The notes beneath the pieces were generated by a model. That model did no database searches and had not been told where the DNA came from. It was given only the letters and a program-made list of their open reading frames with translations. A stretch of 64,000 nt of DNA from Lishizhenia tianjinensis (GTDB lineage Bacteria > Bacteroidota > Bacteroidia > Flavobacteriales_D > Crocinitomicaceae). Position 1 is the first letter of the stretch, and each line of letters opens with the position of its first letter. Both the position numbers and the translations under genes were made by a program. The stretch is taken from the NCBI GenBank assembly GCA_943330745.2, contig CALQIX020000018.1:1-64000 (forward strand), read 5' to 3'. This document shows, one piece after another, positions 9,701 through 17,829 of the stretch.

Positions 9701-10479
9701 TTATAATTGGTGCCGGGAATATTGTTCGAAAGAATATCAACCGAATAGGGGAAAGGTAAACAAGTCGTTTGTCCCGAACCAGAAACGGTGATTACCGGTG
9801 CTTCGCCATTAAAAATTGTATATTGCTTAATTATTTGACAACCATTTGGCAAAATCACGGTGTGAGTTAGCGTGAATTGACCTAAACCATACGTATGCGT
9901 AATTTGATTGGTGCCCGATAAATTTGCTTGGGTTGAGTTGGGTGAGCCATCTCCCCAGTTAAAAGTTTGTGTTGTTCCAACTTGATAACTGGTCACATTG
10001 AACAAAAATGCTGTGGAAGCACTAATACTGCAATTTCGAAACAGGGTTAATCCTCCAGAGGTTGTTGTGGCAAAACTAGAACCACTATTGGCCAAAGTGA
10101 TATTTGATGTTGGGGTCGGATTAACTTGAACGGATAAAGAGGTATTATTTGCTAAACTATTTGTGTTTACTACCGTTAAGGAAGCAGTTGTAGTGGTAAC
10201 AGAATTATAAATCACATTGTGCGGCCCAATACCAGTTGCAGTGGTTGGCGTCGCGCCTGTTCCAAAATTCCAGGTGTAGGTTGCTCCGGGAACTGTATTA
10301 GTGGATGTATTTATATACGTCACTTGCTGCCCTTGACAAATAGTTACCGTGCCAACTGAACTTGCAGGAAGCGTTGTAAAAGATGCAATGGGGCTTTGAG
10401 CCAAACTTTTCTGCCATAGAATCGGACAAATTAGTGCTGCGACAAGAAAAAATCGCATGTAAAATCTTGAAATACTCAT
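6766..10479 (-). CDS. PKD/SprB-repeat secreted protein with type B T9SS sorting domain
   Basis: A 1237-residue exported protein. The signal peptide ends QKSLAQ; a second Met at residue 8 is also a possible start. PKD-like domains fill the first half (TYTWNFGTG, FNWGDGSPN, ISFSDGSP-type motifs). A pair of related ~180-residue repeats lies at about 545-725 and 728-910; each contains L.C.GE/NET, DTVFYT, VAVQP, a GxxASGTGQI motif and SGT.TVTA. SprB-type repeats (GTYAVTVSNVDLC, GNHTVTVTDAAGC) lead to a gliding-motility-associated C-terminal domain at about 1145-1237 (LISPNGDGKNDLW, VWVYNRWGNLVYQ, ASTYFYLID). That domain is the type B signal for T9SS export and attachment. It is the first gene of the unit with porP/sprF and ompA, and has a TATATTTG -7 box 18 bp upstream. 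An adhesin or gliding role is likely but not shown. Confidence 0.9.
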   Translation of the reverse strand: MSISRFYMRFFLVAALICPILWQKSLAQSPIASFTTLPASSVGTVTICQGQQVTYINTSTNTVPGATYTWNFGTGATPTTATGIGPHNVIYNSVTTTTASLTVVNTNSLANNTSLSVQVNPTPTSNITLANSGSSFATTTSGGLTLFRNCSISASTAFLFNVTSYQVGTTQTFNWGDGSPNSTQANLSGTNQITHTYGLGQFTLTHTVILPNGCQIIKQYTIFNGEAPVITVSGSGQTTCLPFPYSVDILSNNIPGTNYNVSFSDGSPASLFTTVNDTTISHIFNTSSCGQTYPVGPIIIDNAFQSTIVAQNACGTTFATVGPITISTGTNAEFTYQPASPICQNTPVTFTNQSSGGENVDQNGCTNNYAYYWSIQEATGWAVTNGTLGSNNGFVGATYDYTQWSSPATDSVEITFSIPGTYHMWVYTANGCGIDSIMHDLVINPTAIVNMTPINPVICSGELSDSIVMVSTIPGYLITWTIEDTVNVVGITTMSGSGTNADTILPVLLTNPTNNIGYVVISATVGCTSVPPTIDTIYVYPQGDLQVTPLQEYLCSNETTDINITSNLSSATFSWVAAYPSTITGASNGTGSNIAQTLFNSGNTIDTVFYTIYIGNVLCPGDSVVVPVAVQPGIVLNQVNDTLVCSGAVINPVNYISSPAGATYSWQNSNTAIGLAASGTGQIPTWTVPSNTTGSSISGTITVTATLDPSCPGTETDFVITVDPTGNIDVSTLDTLVCSGESPQITVESSVTSATITWTQTSPASISGAANGGGNPGTISDVLVNNGSTNSIDTVFYTVSISNVQCPDPNVTIAVAVQPQITMNNVANILVCPGQPINPNDFVTTPAGGTFTWTNDNASIGIAASGTGQIATWTAPANNTSNTISGTVTVTAELNGCPGVQDQFTVSINPTPDYTYALNPVNGISCVSPTAVISGTVVPVGSTIVWTGPGIVSGQGTNAITLNTPGAYSITMTDPATGCISNETIQMDPPTQISFTAAAIQNITCANANNGVITVSTNNASGVTYNWTPNVGTGASVNNLSPGTYAVTVSNVDLCTADSSFTLTEPAPIVVVMTDSVGSECGEDNGYLTVNASGGQGGFSYTWNNGNNSPTNTGIDAGNHTVTVTDAAGCSISQTFDLGCTQLIPIVVPQLISPNGDGKNDLWIIQNLAQYPEIKVWVYNRWGNLVYQSQPYQNDWNGYYTEGLNVDGPLPASTYFYLIDTMKKSQDPIKGYLEIQP

Positions 10480-10497
10480 TTAATTAAATTATCGGTG

Positions 10498-10505
10498 CAA
10501 ATATA
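10498..10505 (-). promoter_or_regulatory. -7 box TATATTTG of the PKD-porP-ompA unit
   Basis: Exact match to the Bacteroidota TAnnTTTG element, 18 bp upstream of the ATG at 10479 and in the correct orientation. No clear -33 TTG is visible. Confidence 0.6.
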
Positions 10506-10537
10506 GGTAATTATTAACTGAAAAACTAATGAAAATA

Positions 10538-11902
10538 TTAAAATCGATTGATTACCAATCTTAATTCCGCGCCATTTCCCTGGGTGCTTTTAAAATCCCC
10601 TTTTATTTTGGCCATTTTAATGCGATGCTGTACGTTTTGAATCCCTAATCCTTTTCGGACATTATCCTCATCGAACCCAATACCGTTATCTGAAATTGAA
10701 ATAGTGATATCACTAAATGTTTTTTCAATCTTAAAATTCACTGTTTTCGCAAGTGAATGTTTAATGGAGTTATTAACGAATTCCTGCACAATTCGGTATA
10801 AATTGAATTTATCAATATTGAGTAAATCCTCTTCGGAAAATCCTTCTTGAATCTCTACTATAAAATCCATTGCACCGATAGAATTTACCCTATGAGCAAA
10901 GCGATCAATTGCGTTTAAAAATCCGTGATCTAATTCTGGTGGGAGCAAATTATAGGCAATTTCCTTTAACTCGCGAATACAGTTTTGAATCAAATGTCCG
11001 ATCTCATCAAATTGGTTTTGTTGGTCAGGAGGAGGTGTTACACTTTGATAAAGTAAATTTAATAAAACCATATTTTGACCCAACCCATCGTGTAATTCCC
11101 GTGCTATTTTCTTTTTTTCACTTTCTTCTGCATGCGAAATGATTTCATATTTTTTTCGTTCAAATTCCAGTTCTTCCGTTCGATCTATTATGTGAGCGAT
11201 AAACATGACTTCATCCAAAGAATCGAGTTTGTTTAATATCACCTCAACTGTTTTTTCCTCTCCAGTTAGTGTTTCTTGAATAAATTCTTTTCGAAATGAA
11301 GACTCGCTCGCTAAATTGAGAAATGGGGTATTGCCAAGCGAATTAAATTCGTAAAAACTCAATCCATCAAATCCACCATGAGGAACCTTGTATAGATCAT
11401 GTGATGCCTGATTAGCCATTTCAATCATTAAAGATTCACCCTTTAATTTGAACATGGGCTTTGGTGAATTATAAAAAACATCCCGGTATTTCTTCTCAGA
11501 CTCTTCCAGTTCATCTTTTAATTTTTTTCGTAACCCACCATAATTAATAGTTTTTTCTAATAATTCAGGTTTTATATCACTTTTTAATATATAATCTTGG
11601 GCGCCCTTTGATACAATTTGAAGCGCAATTGACTTATCATCCAATCCTGAAAGCACGATGACTGATGCATGTGGAAATATTTCAGTGATGGAATCATACG
11701 TAACTATCCCATTAGAATCCAATATATTTAGGTCAAGTAAAATGACTTCGGGAATAAACTCTTGAGATGCTTCTTTGGCTTCTTCAATGGACGCAATGGC
11801 TAAAATAAATTCCGATTCAAACCCAACAGTCGTGAGTTGAAACTGGACTAAATCTGCAAAGCTATAATCATCTTCAACAATTAAAATTTGCGTTTTATTC
11901 AT
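10538..11902 (-). CDS. Receiver-PAS-histidine kinase (HisKA_3 type)
   Basis: A 454-residue soluble signalling protein with no membrane segment. Domains in order are an N-terminal response-regulator receiver at 4-120 (acidic pocket E10-D11-D12, phosphoacceptor D57 in LLDLN, conserved Lys in YILKSD), a short coiled coil, and a PAS domain at about 138-250. A HisKA_3 dimerisation helix at about 255-330 (ARELHDGLGQN, phospho-His near 267) precedes a C-terminal HATPase_c with N box NNSIKH (~377), DNGIGFDE (~407) and GLGIQN. HisKA_3 kinases normally phosphorylate NarL/LuxR-type regulators, but none is encoded nearby. With the receiver at the N-terminus, it probably takes a phosphoryl signal from another kinase and relays it (inference). 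It is the last gene of the pfkB operon, 7 bp after the membrane-protein gene. Confidence 0.88.
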   Translation of the reverse strand: MNKTQILIVEDDYSFADLVQFQLTTVGFESEFILAIASIEEAKEASQEFIPEVILLDLNILDSNGIVTYDSITEIFPHASVIVLSGLDDKSIALQIVSKGAQDYILKSDIKPELLEKTINYGGLRKKLKDELEESEKKYRDVFYNSPKPMFKLKGESLMIEMANQASHDLYKVPHGGFDGLSFYEFNSLGNTPFLNLASESSFRKEFIQETLTGEEKTVEVILNKLDSLDEVMFIAHIIDRTEELEFERKKYEIISHAEESEKKKIARELHDGLGQNMVLLNLLYQSVTPPPDQQNQFDEIGHLIQNCIRELKEIAYNLLPPELDHGFLNAIDRFAHRVNSIGAMDFIVEIQEGFSEEDLLNIDKFNLYRIVQEFVNNSIKHSLAKTVNFKIEKTFSDITISISDNGIGFDEDNVRKGLGIQNVQHRIKMAKIKGDFKSTQGNGAELRLVINRF

Positions 11903-11909
11903 TGGGGGG

Positions 11910-12578
11910 TTATAAAGTTTGTTGAATATTACTAAAAAATACCCGATCCTTGTCTATAACGTTGTGTAATGCTTCAAAAAAATCGTGTTTATTGTGCTCT
12001 TCGATACAGTCCAACGGAAAGGTGAGTTGTAGGTTATTGATGTAATCGAAATAGACTGTTTGTTGTTGAATGGCAACTTTTCTTAGTCCTACAAAGTAAA
12101 TTAATATAATTTCTCGATCTGCCACTAGAATAGCTTTTGATGATAGTCCTACTCGGTATTTGTTTCTTCCAAGGAGTGTGAAAACCAATGAATCCAGTCC
12201 AAAAGCCAAAAACACAATTGCAGGCACGATTGATTCTTTCGTTATTGTATACAAGCCATAACTTAATACAACCATTACGGTAACCTCAATTAAATTATAG
12301 GTTGCAACGCGTTTTTTTCTTGATTCACTAACGGGTTGATTCCATTGAAATCGGTTCAATTTTGCAACCATGAATAATGCCATCCACCGACGCGAGGTTC
12401 GTCTTAATTGGATCAAAAATAATACAAAGCCAAGGCCAGCGAATACCTCAAAACGATAGGGGATTTCAGTGCCCGTAATTCCAAATGAGTCAAATGGAAT
12501 GTCGAATCCAATAAATATGGCCAAAGCCAAGATGGGAAAAGTAATAAAAAGCGTTAAAACATTGATAAAACTATTCAT
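11910..12578 (-). CDS. Small integral membrane protein, unknown
   Basis: A 222-residue protein that I do not recognise. It has about four predicted membrane helices: residues ~5-25, ~45-60, a pair at ~95-135, and a weaker hydrophobic stretch near 150-165. A basic cytoplasmic loop (RRTSRRWMALF, SRKKRVATYN) lies between the second and third. The last ~60 residues are polar, with TFPLDCIEEHNKHDFFEAL, and look like a PH-like or bPH2 cytosolic tail (weak). Its ATG overlaps the end of the DUF349 gene by 8 bp, so translation is probably coupled. It sits 7 bp before the histidine-kinase gene and could be a sensory partner, but that rests only on position. Confidence 0.7.
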   Translation of the reverse strand: MNSFINVLTLFITFPILALAIFIGFDIPFDSFGITGTEIPYRFEVFAGLGFVLFLIQLRRTSRRWMALFMVAKLNRFQWNQPVSESRKKRVATYNLIEVTVMVVLSYGLYTITKESIVPAIVFLAFGLDSLVFTLLGRNKYRVGLSSKAILVADREIILIYFVGLRKVAIQQQTVYFDYINNLQLTFPLDCIEEHNKHDFFEALHNVIDKDRVFFSNIQQTL

Positions 12579-14277
12579 TTGGAATGGCTTTCAATTTTTG
12601 TTTAAAAACGCTAATACGCTGATGAATTTGCTGAATTTTTCCATCCACTTCTTTTCTCAACGCATCGGCTCCTTTGGACTTAGCAAAAAAGCTCAGGTTG
12701 TTTTCCATTTGATTTATTTCAGCATTCAATTGGTCTATTTGCTTACGAATAAACGTTTTCTCACGCTGAATCGATTGAATTCTGTCAGACCCTGTGGGCA
12801 ATGATTCAAATCTTGCTTTATAAATAATTAATTCCTTTTCAGCGGGATCAATTTGTAATTTCTCGTAATGGGCATCTAGGATTTTTTTATACGATTGATA
12901 TAATTCATCTCGCCCTTCAGCCGGAACAGAGCCAATTGCTTTCCATGAATCAGCAAATTCTTTTAAAGCATTTAAATCAGTCAATTTTTCACCTGAAGCA
13001 ACAAAATTGGTAAGTAGTTCCAAAATTTGTTTTTTTGACTCCAAATTGGTGATAAGCTCCGCTTCTTGCTCTTTTAAATTAGTTTCACGAGCATTAAAAA
13101 AGACATCACAGGTTGCTCGGAATTCACTCCAGAGTTTATTCTCAAATCGTTGTCCGGCATTTCCACAATTCTTCCATTCCTTCTGCAATCGAATGAGTTT
13201 CTCGGAAGTTGAGCGCCAATCCGTAGAGTGCTGTATTTTCTTAGCCTCTTCAATTAATTTCCGTTTTTTATCCGCAATTTCTGTTTGATGCGCTTCTATA
13301 TCTTTATAAAATCCTTTTTTCGCCTCAAAAAACACATCGCAAGCACCACGGAAAGTTTTCCAAATTTCTTCGTTTTCCTTTTTGGGTGCCTGACCAATCA
13401 TTTTCCAATTCGCTTGAATTTTTAATAAGGTCTCAGTGGCAGTTTCCCAATGTTTCGCCGTTAGATTTTCTGTAAGTTTTTCGTTTAATAGATTGACTTG
13501 GGTGAGTAAATCTTTTTTCTTTTCCAAGTTGTCTAATTGAATGTTTCTTCGTTCGTTATAAAATTGATTAATTTTTTCATAAACTGCCCGAACAGCATCC
13601 CAATAGTTTACTTTTAATTTTTCCCATTCATCGTTTTGCACAGGTCCAATTTCTTCCCATTCGTTTTGAATCGTGCGCAATGCAGACTCCATATCTTTTA
13701 CATTGGCTGAGTTTTTAAGGGTTTCCAACTGATTAATTAGCGCCAATTTTAACTGAGTATTTCGGTGATAATCATGGTCTTTTAATTCCTGATAAATTTT
13801 CATATTGTGAAAGAAAATTTCCAGCATGCGCGAATAATCACGTTGAATTTCGTCCCGCTTATCTCGTGGAATATCGCCTATTTTTTTCCAAGTTTCATGA
13901 ATTTCTTTTTGGGCATTGTATGCTGCACCAATATTTTCTTCATTTTCAATGACCTCTTGCAATTTTTCAACCAACGATTTTTTATGTCTCAGATTTTCTT
14001 TTTCAAGCGCCTCCTTTAATGTTTTTTGTTCGTTCCTTTTCGTTTTAAACGCTGTATATTGAACATAAAAAGCATCTTTGAGTTCAGTAAAATCTTTTGA
14101 TTCATATTGCTCACCAGATTCAGACGCATTTAATTGATTGACTTGCTCTTTGCGCTCTTCTTCTAAAATAAAGTCATCAAATTTCACTTTAAGTTCTTGC
14201 GATTCTTTTCCAATATTTAGTAAATCTTCAGCTTGAAGTAAAAGAGTAATTTCTTGAATAAAAGGATTGGTTTCCAT
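12571..14277 (-). CDS. DUF349 domain-containing protein
   Basis: A 568-residue, highly charged, almost entirely helical protein with no signal peptide. It carries five DUF349 units, recognised by W-K-x-I-G followed by an acidic helix and an aromatic F/Y: ETWKKIGDIPRDKRDE, NEWEEIGPVQNDEWEK, ANWKMIGQAPKKENEE, KEWKNCGNAG and DSWKAIGSVPAEGRDE. The C-terminus (about 470-568) is a coiled coil. Similar large DUF349 proteins are widespread in Bacteroidota; I know no firm function. The gene is 10 bp downstream of the PfkB gene and overlaps the next gene by 8 bp, so it is in the same transcript. Confidence 0.88.
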   Translation of the reverse strand: METNPFIQEITLLLQAEDLLNIGKESQELKVKFDDFILEEERKEQVNQLNASESGEQYESKDFTELKDAFYVQYTAFKTKRNEQKTLKEALEKENLRHKKSLVEKLQEVIENEENIGAAYNAQKEIHETWKKIGDIPRDKRDEIQRDYSRMLEIFFHNMKIYQELKDHDYHRNTQLKLALINQLETLKNSANVKDMESALRTIQNEWEEIGPVQNDEWEKLKVNYWDAVRAVYEKINQFYNERRNIQLDNLEKKKDLLTQVNLLNEKLTENLTAKHWETATETLLKIQANWKMIGQAPKKENEEIWKTFRGACDVFFEAKKGFYKDIEAHQTEIADKKRKLIEEAKKIQHSTDWRSTSEKLIRLQKEWKNCGNAGQRFENKLWSEFRATCDVFFNARETNLKEQEAELITNLESKKQILELLTNFVASGEKLTDLNALKEFADSWKAIGSVPAEGRDELYQSYKKILDAHYEKLQIDPAEKELIIYKARFESLPTGSDRIQSIQREKTFIRKQIDQLNAEINQMENNLSFFAKSKGADALRKEVDGKIQQIHQRISVFKQKLKAIPNE

Positions 14278-14287
14278 AAGTAATAAG

Positions 14288-15214
14288 TTAGGCCAGTTGA
14301 TTCATTTCAAAATTGGTAAGCGTCACAAATTGTTGCATGCGCTCATTCATGTCTTCGCCAGATATTTCAGTTAAGCGCTCAGTACCAAATTTTTCAACAC
14401 TAAATGATGCCAAGGCTGATCCGGCAATAATAGCTCGTTTCATGTTTTCGAAGGATGTGTCATCCGTCGCTGCAATATACCCCATGAAACCACCTGCAAA
14501 AGTATCTCCCGCACCGGTTGGGTCAAAGACATCTTCTAACGGTAAAGCCGGAGCAAAGAATACGTGATCTTCATGAAACAACAATGCTCCGTGTTCCCCT
14601 TTCTTAATAATTAATATTTTAGGACCCATGGCTCGTATTACTTTGGAAGCTTTCATTAAAGAATATTCCTTTGATAATTGGCGGGCTTCTTCATCATTGA
14701 TTATTAACACATCTACCATCGAAATGGTTTGCATTAAATCAGTTAGAGCTATATCCATCCAAAAATTCATGGTGTCCATAGCAATTAATTTTGGTCGACT
14801 TGCCATGCGCTCAATTACTTGACGTTGAACCTGTGGCGATAGATTTCCGAGCATGAGATAATCGGCATTCTGAAATTGTTCGGGCACAATTGGATCAAAA
14901 TTTTCCAGGACATTCAACTCCGTAATTAACGTATCACGCGAATTCATATCATTGTGGTATTTTCCGGACCAAAAAAAGGTTTTTTCTCCTTCTTTTATTT
15001 GAATTCCCGCTGTGTTTATCCCTCGGGTTTTCATGAATTCTAACGTTTCCGTAGGAAAGTCATCACCCACAACTGAAATAATTCCTTGATTTTTCATGAA
15101 AAACGATGCAGACAAGGAAATGAAAGTCCCTGCTCCACCAACAATTTTGTTTGTTTTGCCAAATGGAGTTTCAATGGCATCAAAGGCAACACTACCAACC
15201 GTAACAAGACGCAT
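14288..15214 (-). CDS. PfkB-family carbohydrate/nucleoside kinase
   Basis: A 308-residue cytosolic ribokinase-fold enzyme. The N-terminal PfkB signature region includes VGSVAFDAIETPFG and the glycine-rich VGGAGTFISLSAS. The C-terminal signature DPTGAGDTFAGGF (about residues 228-240) supplies the catalytic Asp and the anion hole. The family phosphorylates a sugar or nucleoside hydroxyl with ATP, but substrate cannot be read from sequence. It is first in an operon with DUF349, a membrane protein and a histidine kinase. A TATCTTTG -7 box at 15234-15241 leaves a leader of about 15 nt. No sugar transporter or other sugar enzyme is adjacent. Confidence 0.88.
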   Translation of the reverse strand: MRLVTVGSVAFDAIETPFGKTNKIVGGAGTFISLSASFFMKNQGIISVVGDDFPTETLEFMKTRGINTAGIQIKEGEKTFFWSGKYHNDMNSRDTLITELNVLENFDPIVPEQFQNADYLMLGNLSPQVQRQVIERMASRPKLIAMDTMNFWMDIALTDLMQTISMVDVLIINDEEARQLSKEYSLMKASKVIRAMGPKILIIKKGEHGALLFHEDHVFFAPALPLEDVFDPTGAGDTFAGGFMGYIAATDDTSFENMKRAIIAGSALASFSVEKFGTERLTEISGEDMNERMQQFVTLTNFEMNQLA

Positions 15215-15233
15215 ATTTATTTATTTTGGAATG

Positions 15234-15241
15234 CAAAGATA
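15234..15241 (-). promoter_or_regulatory. -7 box TATCTTTG of the pfkB-DUF349-kinase operon
   Basis: Exact TAnnTTTG match, 19 bp upstream of the ATG at 15214. A TTG lies about 23 bp further upstream, slightly far for a -33 element. Confidence 0.6.
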
Positions 15242-15406
15242 CAGTATTCGCATTTATAATTCTCCAATGCTGAGAATTATTCCTTAGTAAAAAGAGCGGT
15301 ATTTTTCCGTTGGTTAAAAAGCGTACTTTATAAAAAGTGTTTTACACAAAAGATAATTCGATTGAAAGCTTGGTAAAGATCAAAATGAAGACCAACAAAC
15401 AAGTGT

Positions 15407-17617
15407 TTAGTTTGCCATTTCACTCATGAATTTAATGCGCATTAATCGCAATTCCTCCTCCGAGTACAAGCCGTCAAATTCGTGATATGCCGCAACTATA
15501 TCGTCCGATTCAGCTTCTGAAAAGTAATCGTAAATTTCTTCTTGATTTTCATTATCCATCAATGTTTCAATGTAATAGTTGATGTTTACACGTGTTCCTG
15601 ATGAAACGATTGCTTCAATTTCGTCAATGATTTCTGGAAGTGTTTTTCCTTGAGAATGACCAATGTCTTCTAATGGCAGTTTACGATCGATGTTTTGAAT
15701 CAATTGGACTTTCAATCCAGATTTATTTACCAATGATTTGATCACCATGTCTTGTGGTCGTTCAATATCATTTTCAGAAACATATTTTTCAATCAAGGCG
15801 ACAAATGGCTCTCCATAACGCGTAGCTTTTCCAGTTCCAACCCCTTGAATGTTTGTTAATTCGTCCAAGGAAATAGGATAATGAAAACACATATCTTTCA
15901 AGGAAGGATCTTGAAAAATTACAAAAGGTGGAATATTTCTTTGTTTAGATAGAGATTTCCGTAAATCCAATAACATTTCATATAAAACATCATCAAAGGC
16001 TCCTCCTTTATTCCCCGGGGAAATCAATGAGTCATCATCATCATCCGTGTTCGAGAAATCCCTTTCTTGAATCAACATGAAAGGTGTTGGATTCAGTAGA
16101 AATTCTTCTCCTTCCTTTGTTATTTTTATAATTCCGTAGGTTTCTATATCCTTAGAAATCAATCCCGCAACGGTCGTTTGTCGAATAACTGCATTCCAAA
16201 AATGTTCATCTTTTTCTTTTCCAACGCCAAACAGAGCCAAACTATCGTGTTGATAAGACTTAATATCCGAGGTAACATTTCCTGCCAGAAACGCACAGTA
16301 ATGTTTTGCTTTTTGCGATTCATTCAGTATTTGAACGGCTTGCAATAACATTGAGACATAAGCTGCACCTTCTTTTCGTTCTTTAGGGTTTTTACAGTTG
16401 TCACAATTTTCTGAACATCGTTTTTCGTCGAATTGCTCCCCAAAATAATGAAGAACAAATTTTCTTCTGCACAAGGAAGTTTCAGCGTATGAAACCATTT
16501 CCCCCAATAATTGTTTTCCTATTTCTTGTTCAGAAACGGGTTTTCCTTGAAGGAATTTTTCTAGTTTTTCAATATCCTTATAGCTATAAAACGCAATGCA
16601 TTCTCCTTCGCCACCATCTCGTCCGGCTCTTCCAGTTTCTTGGTAATAACTTTCAATGGATTTTGGAATATCATGATGAATTACGTAGCGCACATCGGGT
16701 TTATCGATGCCCATTCCAAAAGCAATAGTAGCAACGATTACATCCACTTCCTCCATCAAAAACATATCTTGATGTCTGGCACGTGATGTAGCATCTAATC
16801 CTGCATGATAGGGGAGTGCTTGAATCCCATTAACCTGCAGTAATTCAGCAATTTCCTCCACCTTCTTTCTGCTTAGGCAGTAAATTATTCCACTTTTGCC
16901 CGCTTGGTTTTTAATGTATTTTACAATTTGCTTTTCTACATCCCTTTTTGGCCTTATTTCATAAAACAAATTATCTCTATTGAATGACGATTTGAATACC
17001 TTAGCATCCAACATATTCAGGTTTTTCTGAATGTCATACTGCACTTTCGGGGTAGCTGTGGCCGTTAAAGCAATAATTGGAACATTCGAAATTCGTTCGA
17101 AAATTTCGCGCAGTCTTCTATATTCTGGCCTAAAATCATGCCCCCATTCTGAAATACAATGTGCTTCATCAATCGCAAAGAAGGAAACTTCAACCGAGAT
17201 TAAAAAATCGATATTTTCTTGCTTGGTAAGGGATTCAGGAGCAACGAACAACATTTTCGTTATGCCCGATTGTATGTCTTTTTTAACTTTAGTAATCTCT
17301 GTTTTTGAAAGCGAAGAATTTAGAAAATGGGCAACTGCTTCATTGTCGCTTACATTCCGCATAGAATCCACTTGGTTTTTCATTAATGCAATTAATGGAG
17401 AAACGATTATGGCAGTGCCGGTTGATATAAGTGCGGGAAGCTGATAACAGAGTGATTTGCCACCACCGGTTGGCATGATGACAAAAGTGTTTTTTCCAGA
17501 AAGCACATTTTCAATAACAGCTTCTTGCTTGCCTTTGAATTGATCAAATCCGAAGAATTTTTTCAATGCCGCTTTCAGGTCAACTTTTTCTTCTGTTAAA
17601 TAGGTAGGATCGGTCAT
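15407..17617 (-). CDS. recQ: ATP-dependent DNA helicase RecQ
   Basis: A 736-residue 3'-5' DNA helicase acting in recombinational repair. Visible motifs are motif 0 (FGFDQFKGKQ), Walker A MPTGGGKSLCYQ (49-60), DEAH box IDEAHCISEWGHDFRPEY near 150, SAT-like LTATATPK, and motif VI QETGRAGRDG. The zinc-binding cluster CRRKFVLHYFG...CSENCDNC spans about 380-410. A winged helix follows, then an HRDC domain at about 550-615 (NIPPFVIFQDPSLKDM). About 120 extra C-terminal residues with an acidic end make it somewhat longer than E. coli RecQ (about 610), as is usual in Bacteroidota. It reads toward pfkB, which has its own promoter 170 bp downstream, so recQ is likely a single-gene transcript. Confidence 0.95.
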   Translation of the reverse strand: MTDPTYLTEEKVDLKAALKKFFGFDQFKGKQEAVIENVLSGKNTFVIMPTGGGKSLCYQLPALISTGTAIIVSPLIALMKNQVDSMRNVSDNEAVAHFLNSSLSKTEITKVKKDIQSGITKMLFVAPESLTKQENIDFLISVEVSFFAIDEAHCISEWGHDFRPEYRRLREIFERISNVPIIALTATATPKVQYDIQKNLNMLDAKVFKSSFNRDNLFYEIRPKRDVEKQIVKYIKNQAGKSGIIYCLSRKKVEEIAELLQVNGIQALPYHAGLDATSRARHQDMFLMEEVDVIVATIAFGMGIDKPDVRYVIHHDIPKSIESYYQETGRAGRDGGEGECIAFYSYKDIEKLEKFLQGKPVSEQEIGKQLLGEMVSYAETSLCRRKFVLHYFGEQFDEKRCSENCDNCKNPKERKEGAAYVSMLLQAVQILNESQKAKHYCAFLAGNVTSDIKSYQHDSLALFGVGKEKDEHFWNAVIRQTTVAGLISKDIETYGIIKITKEGEEFLLNPTPFMLIQERDFSNTDDDDDSLISPGNKGGAFDDVLYEMLLDLRKSLSKQRNIPPFVIFQDPSLKDMCFHYPISLDELTNIQGVGTGKATRYGEPFVALIEKYVSENDIERPQDMVIKSLVNKSGLKVQLIQNIDRKLPLEDIGHSQGKTLPEIIDEIEAIVSSGTRVNINYYIETLMDNENQEEIYDYFSEAESDDIVAAYHEFDGLYSEEELRLMRIKFMSEMAN

Positions 17618-17793
17618 AAATGCTTTTGAGTATTTACAGAATGTTTTTTGTATGCTAAATTTAAGTTAATTTTTTTAATTAGCCCCTATTACTTTTATTT
17701 TTATCAAATTGTTTGGAAAACGAATAGTACTATTTACACACTCTTGTTGTTTCATTGATTTCTTATATGAAACCAGCGTTAAAAATAAATTAA

Positions 17794-17801
17794 TATCTTT
17801 G
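17794..17801 (+). promoter_or_regulatory. -7 box TATCTTTG of the TerB-SPFH-GYF operon
   Basis: Exact TAnnTTTG match in the divergent gap between recQ and the TerB-like gene, 28 bp upstream of the ATG at 17830. Confidence 0.6.
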
Positions 17802-17829
17802 AAAGTATTGAAATCCAATAAAAGTAAAA

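Noticed and set aside
15305-15345. Weak inverted repeat ACTTT/AAAGT after recQ
   Set aside because: Only 5-bp AT arms; below what I would call a terminator.
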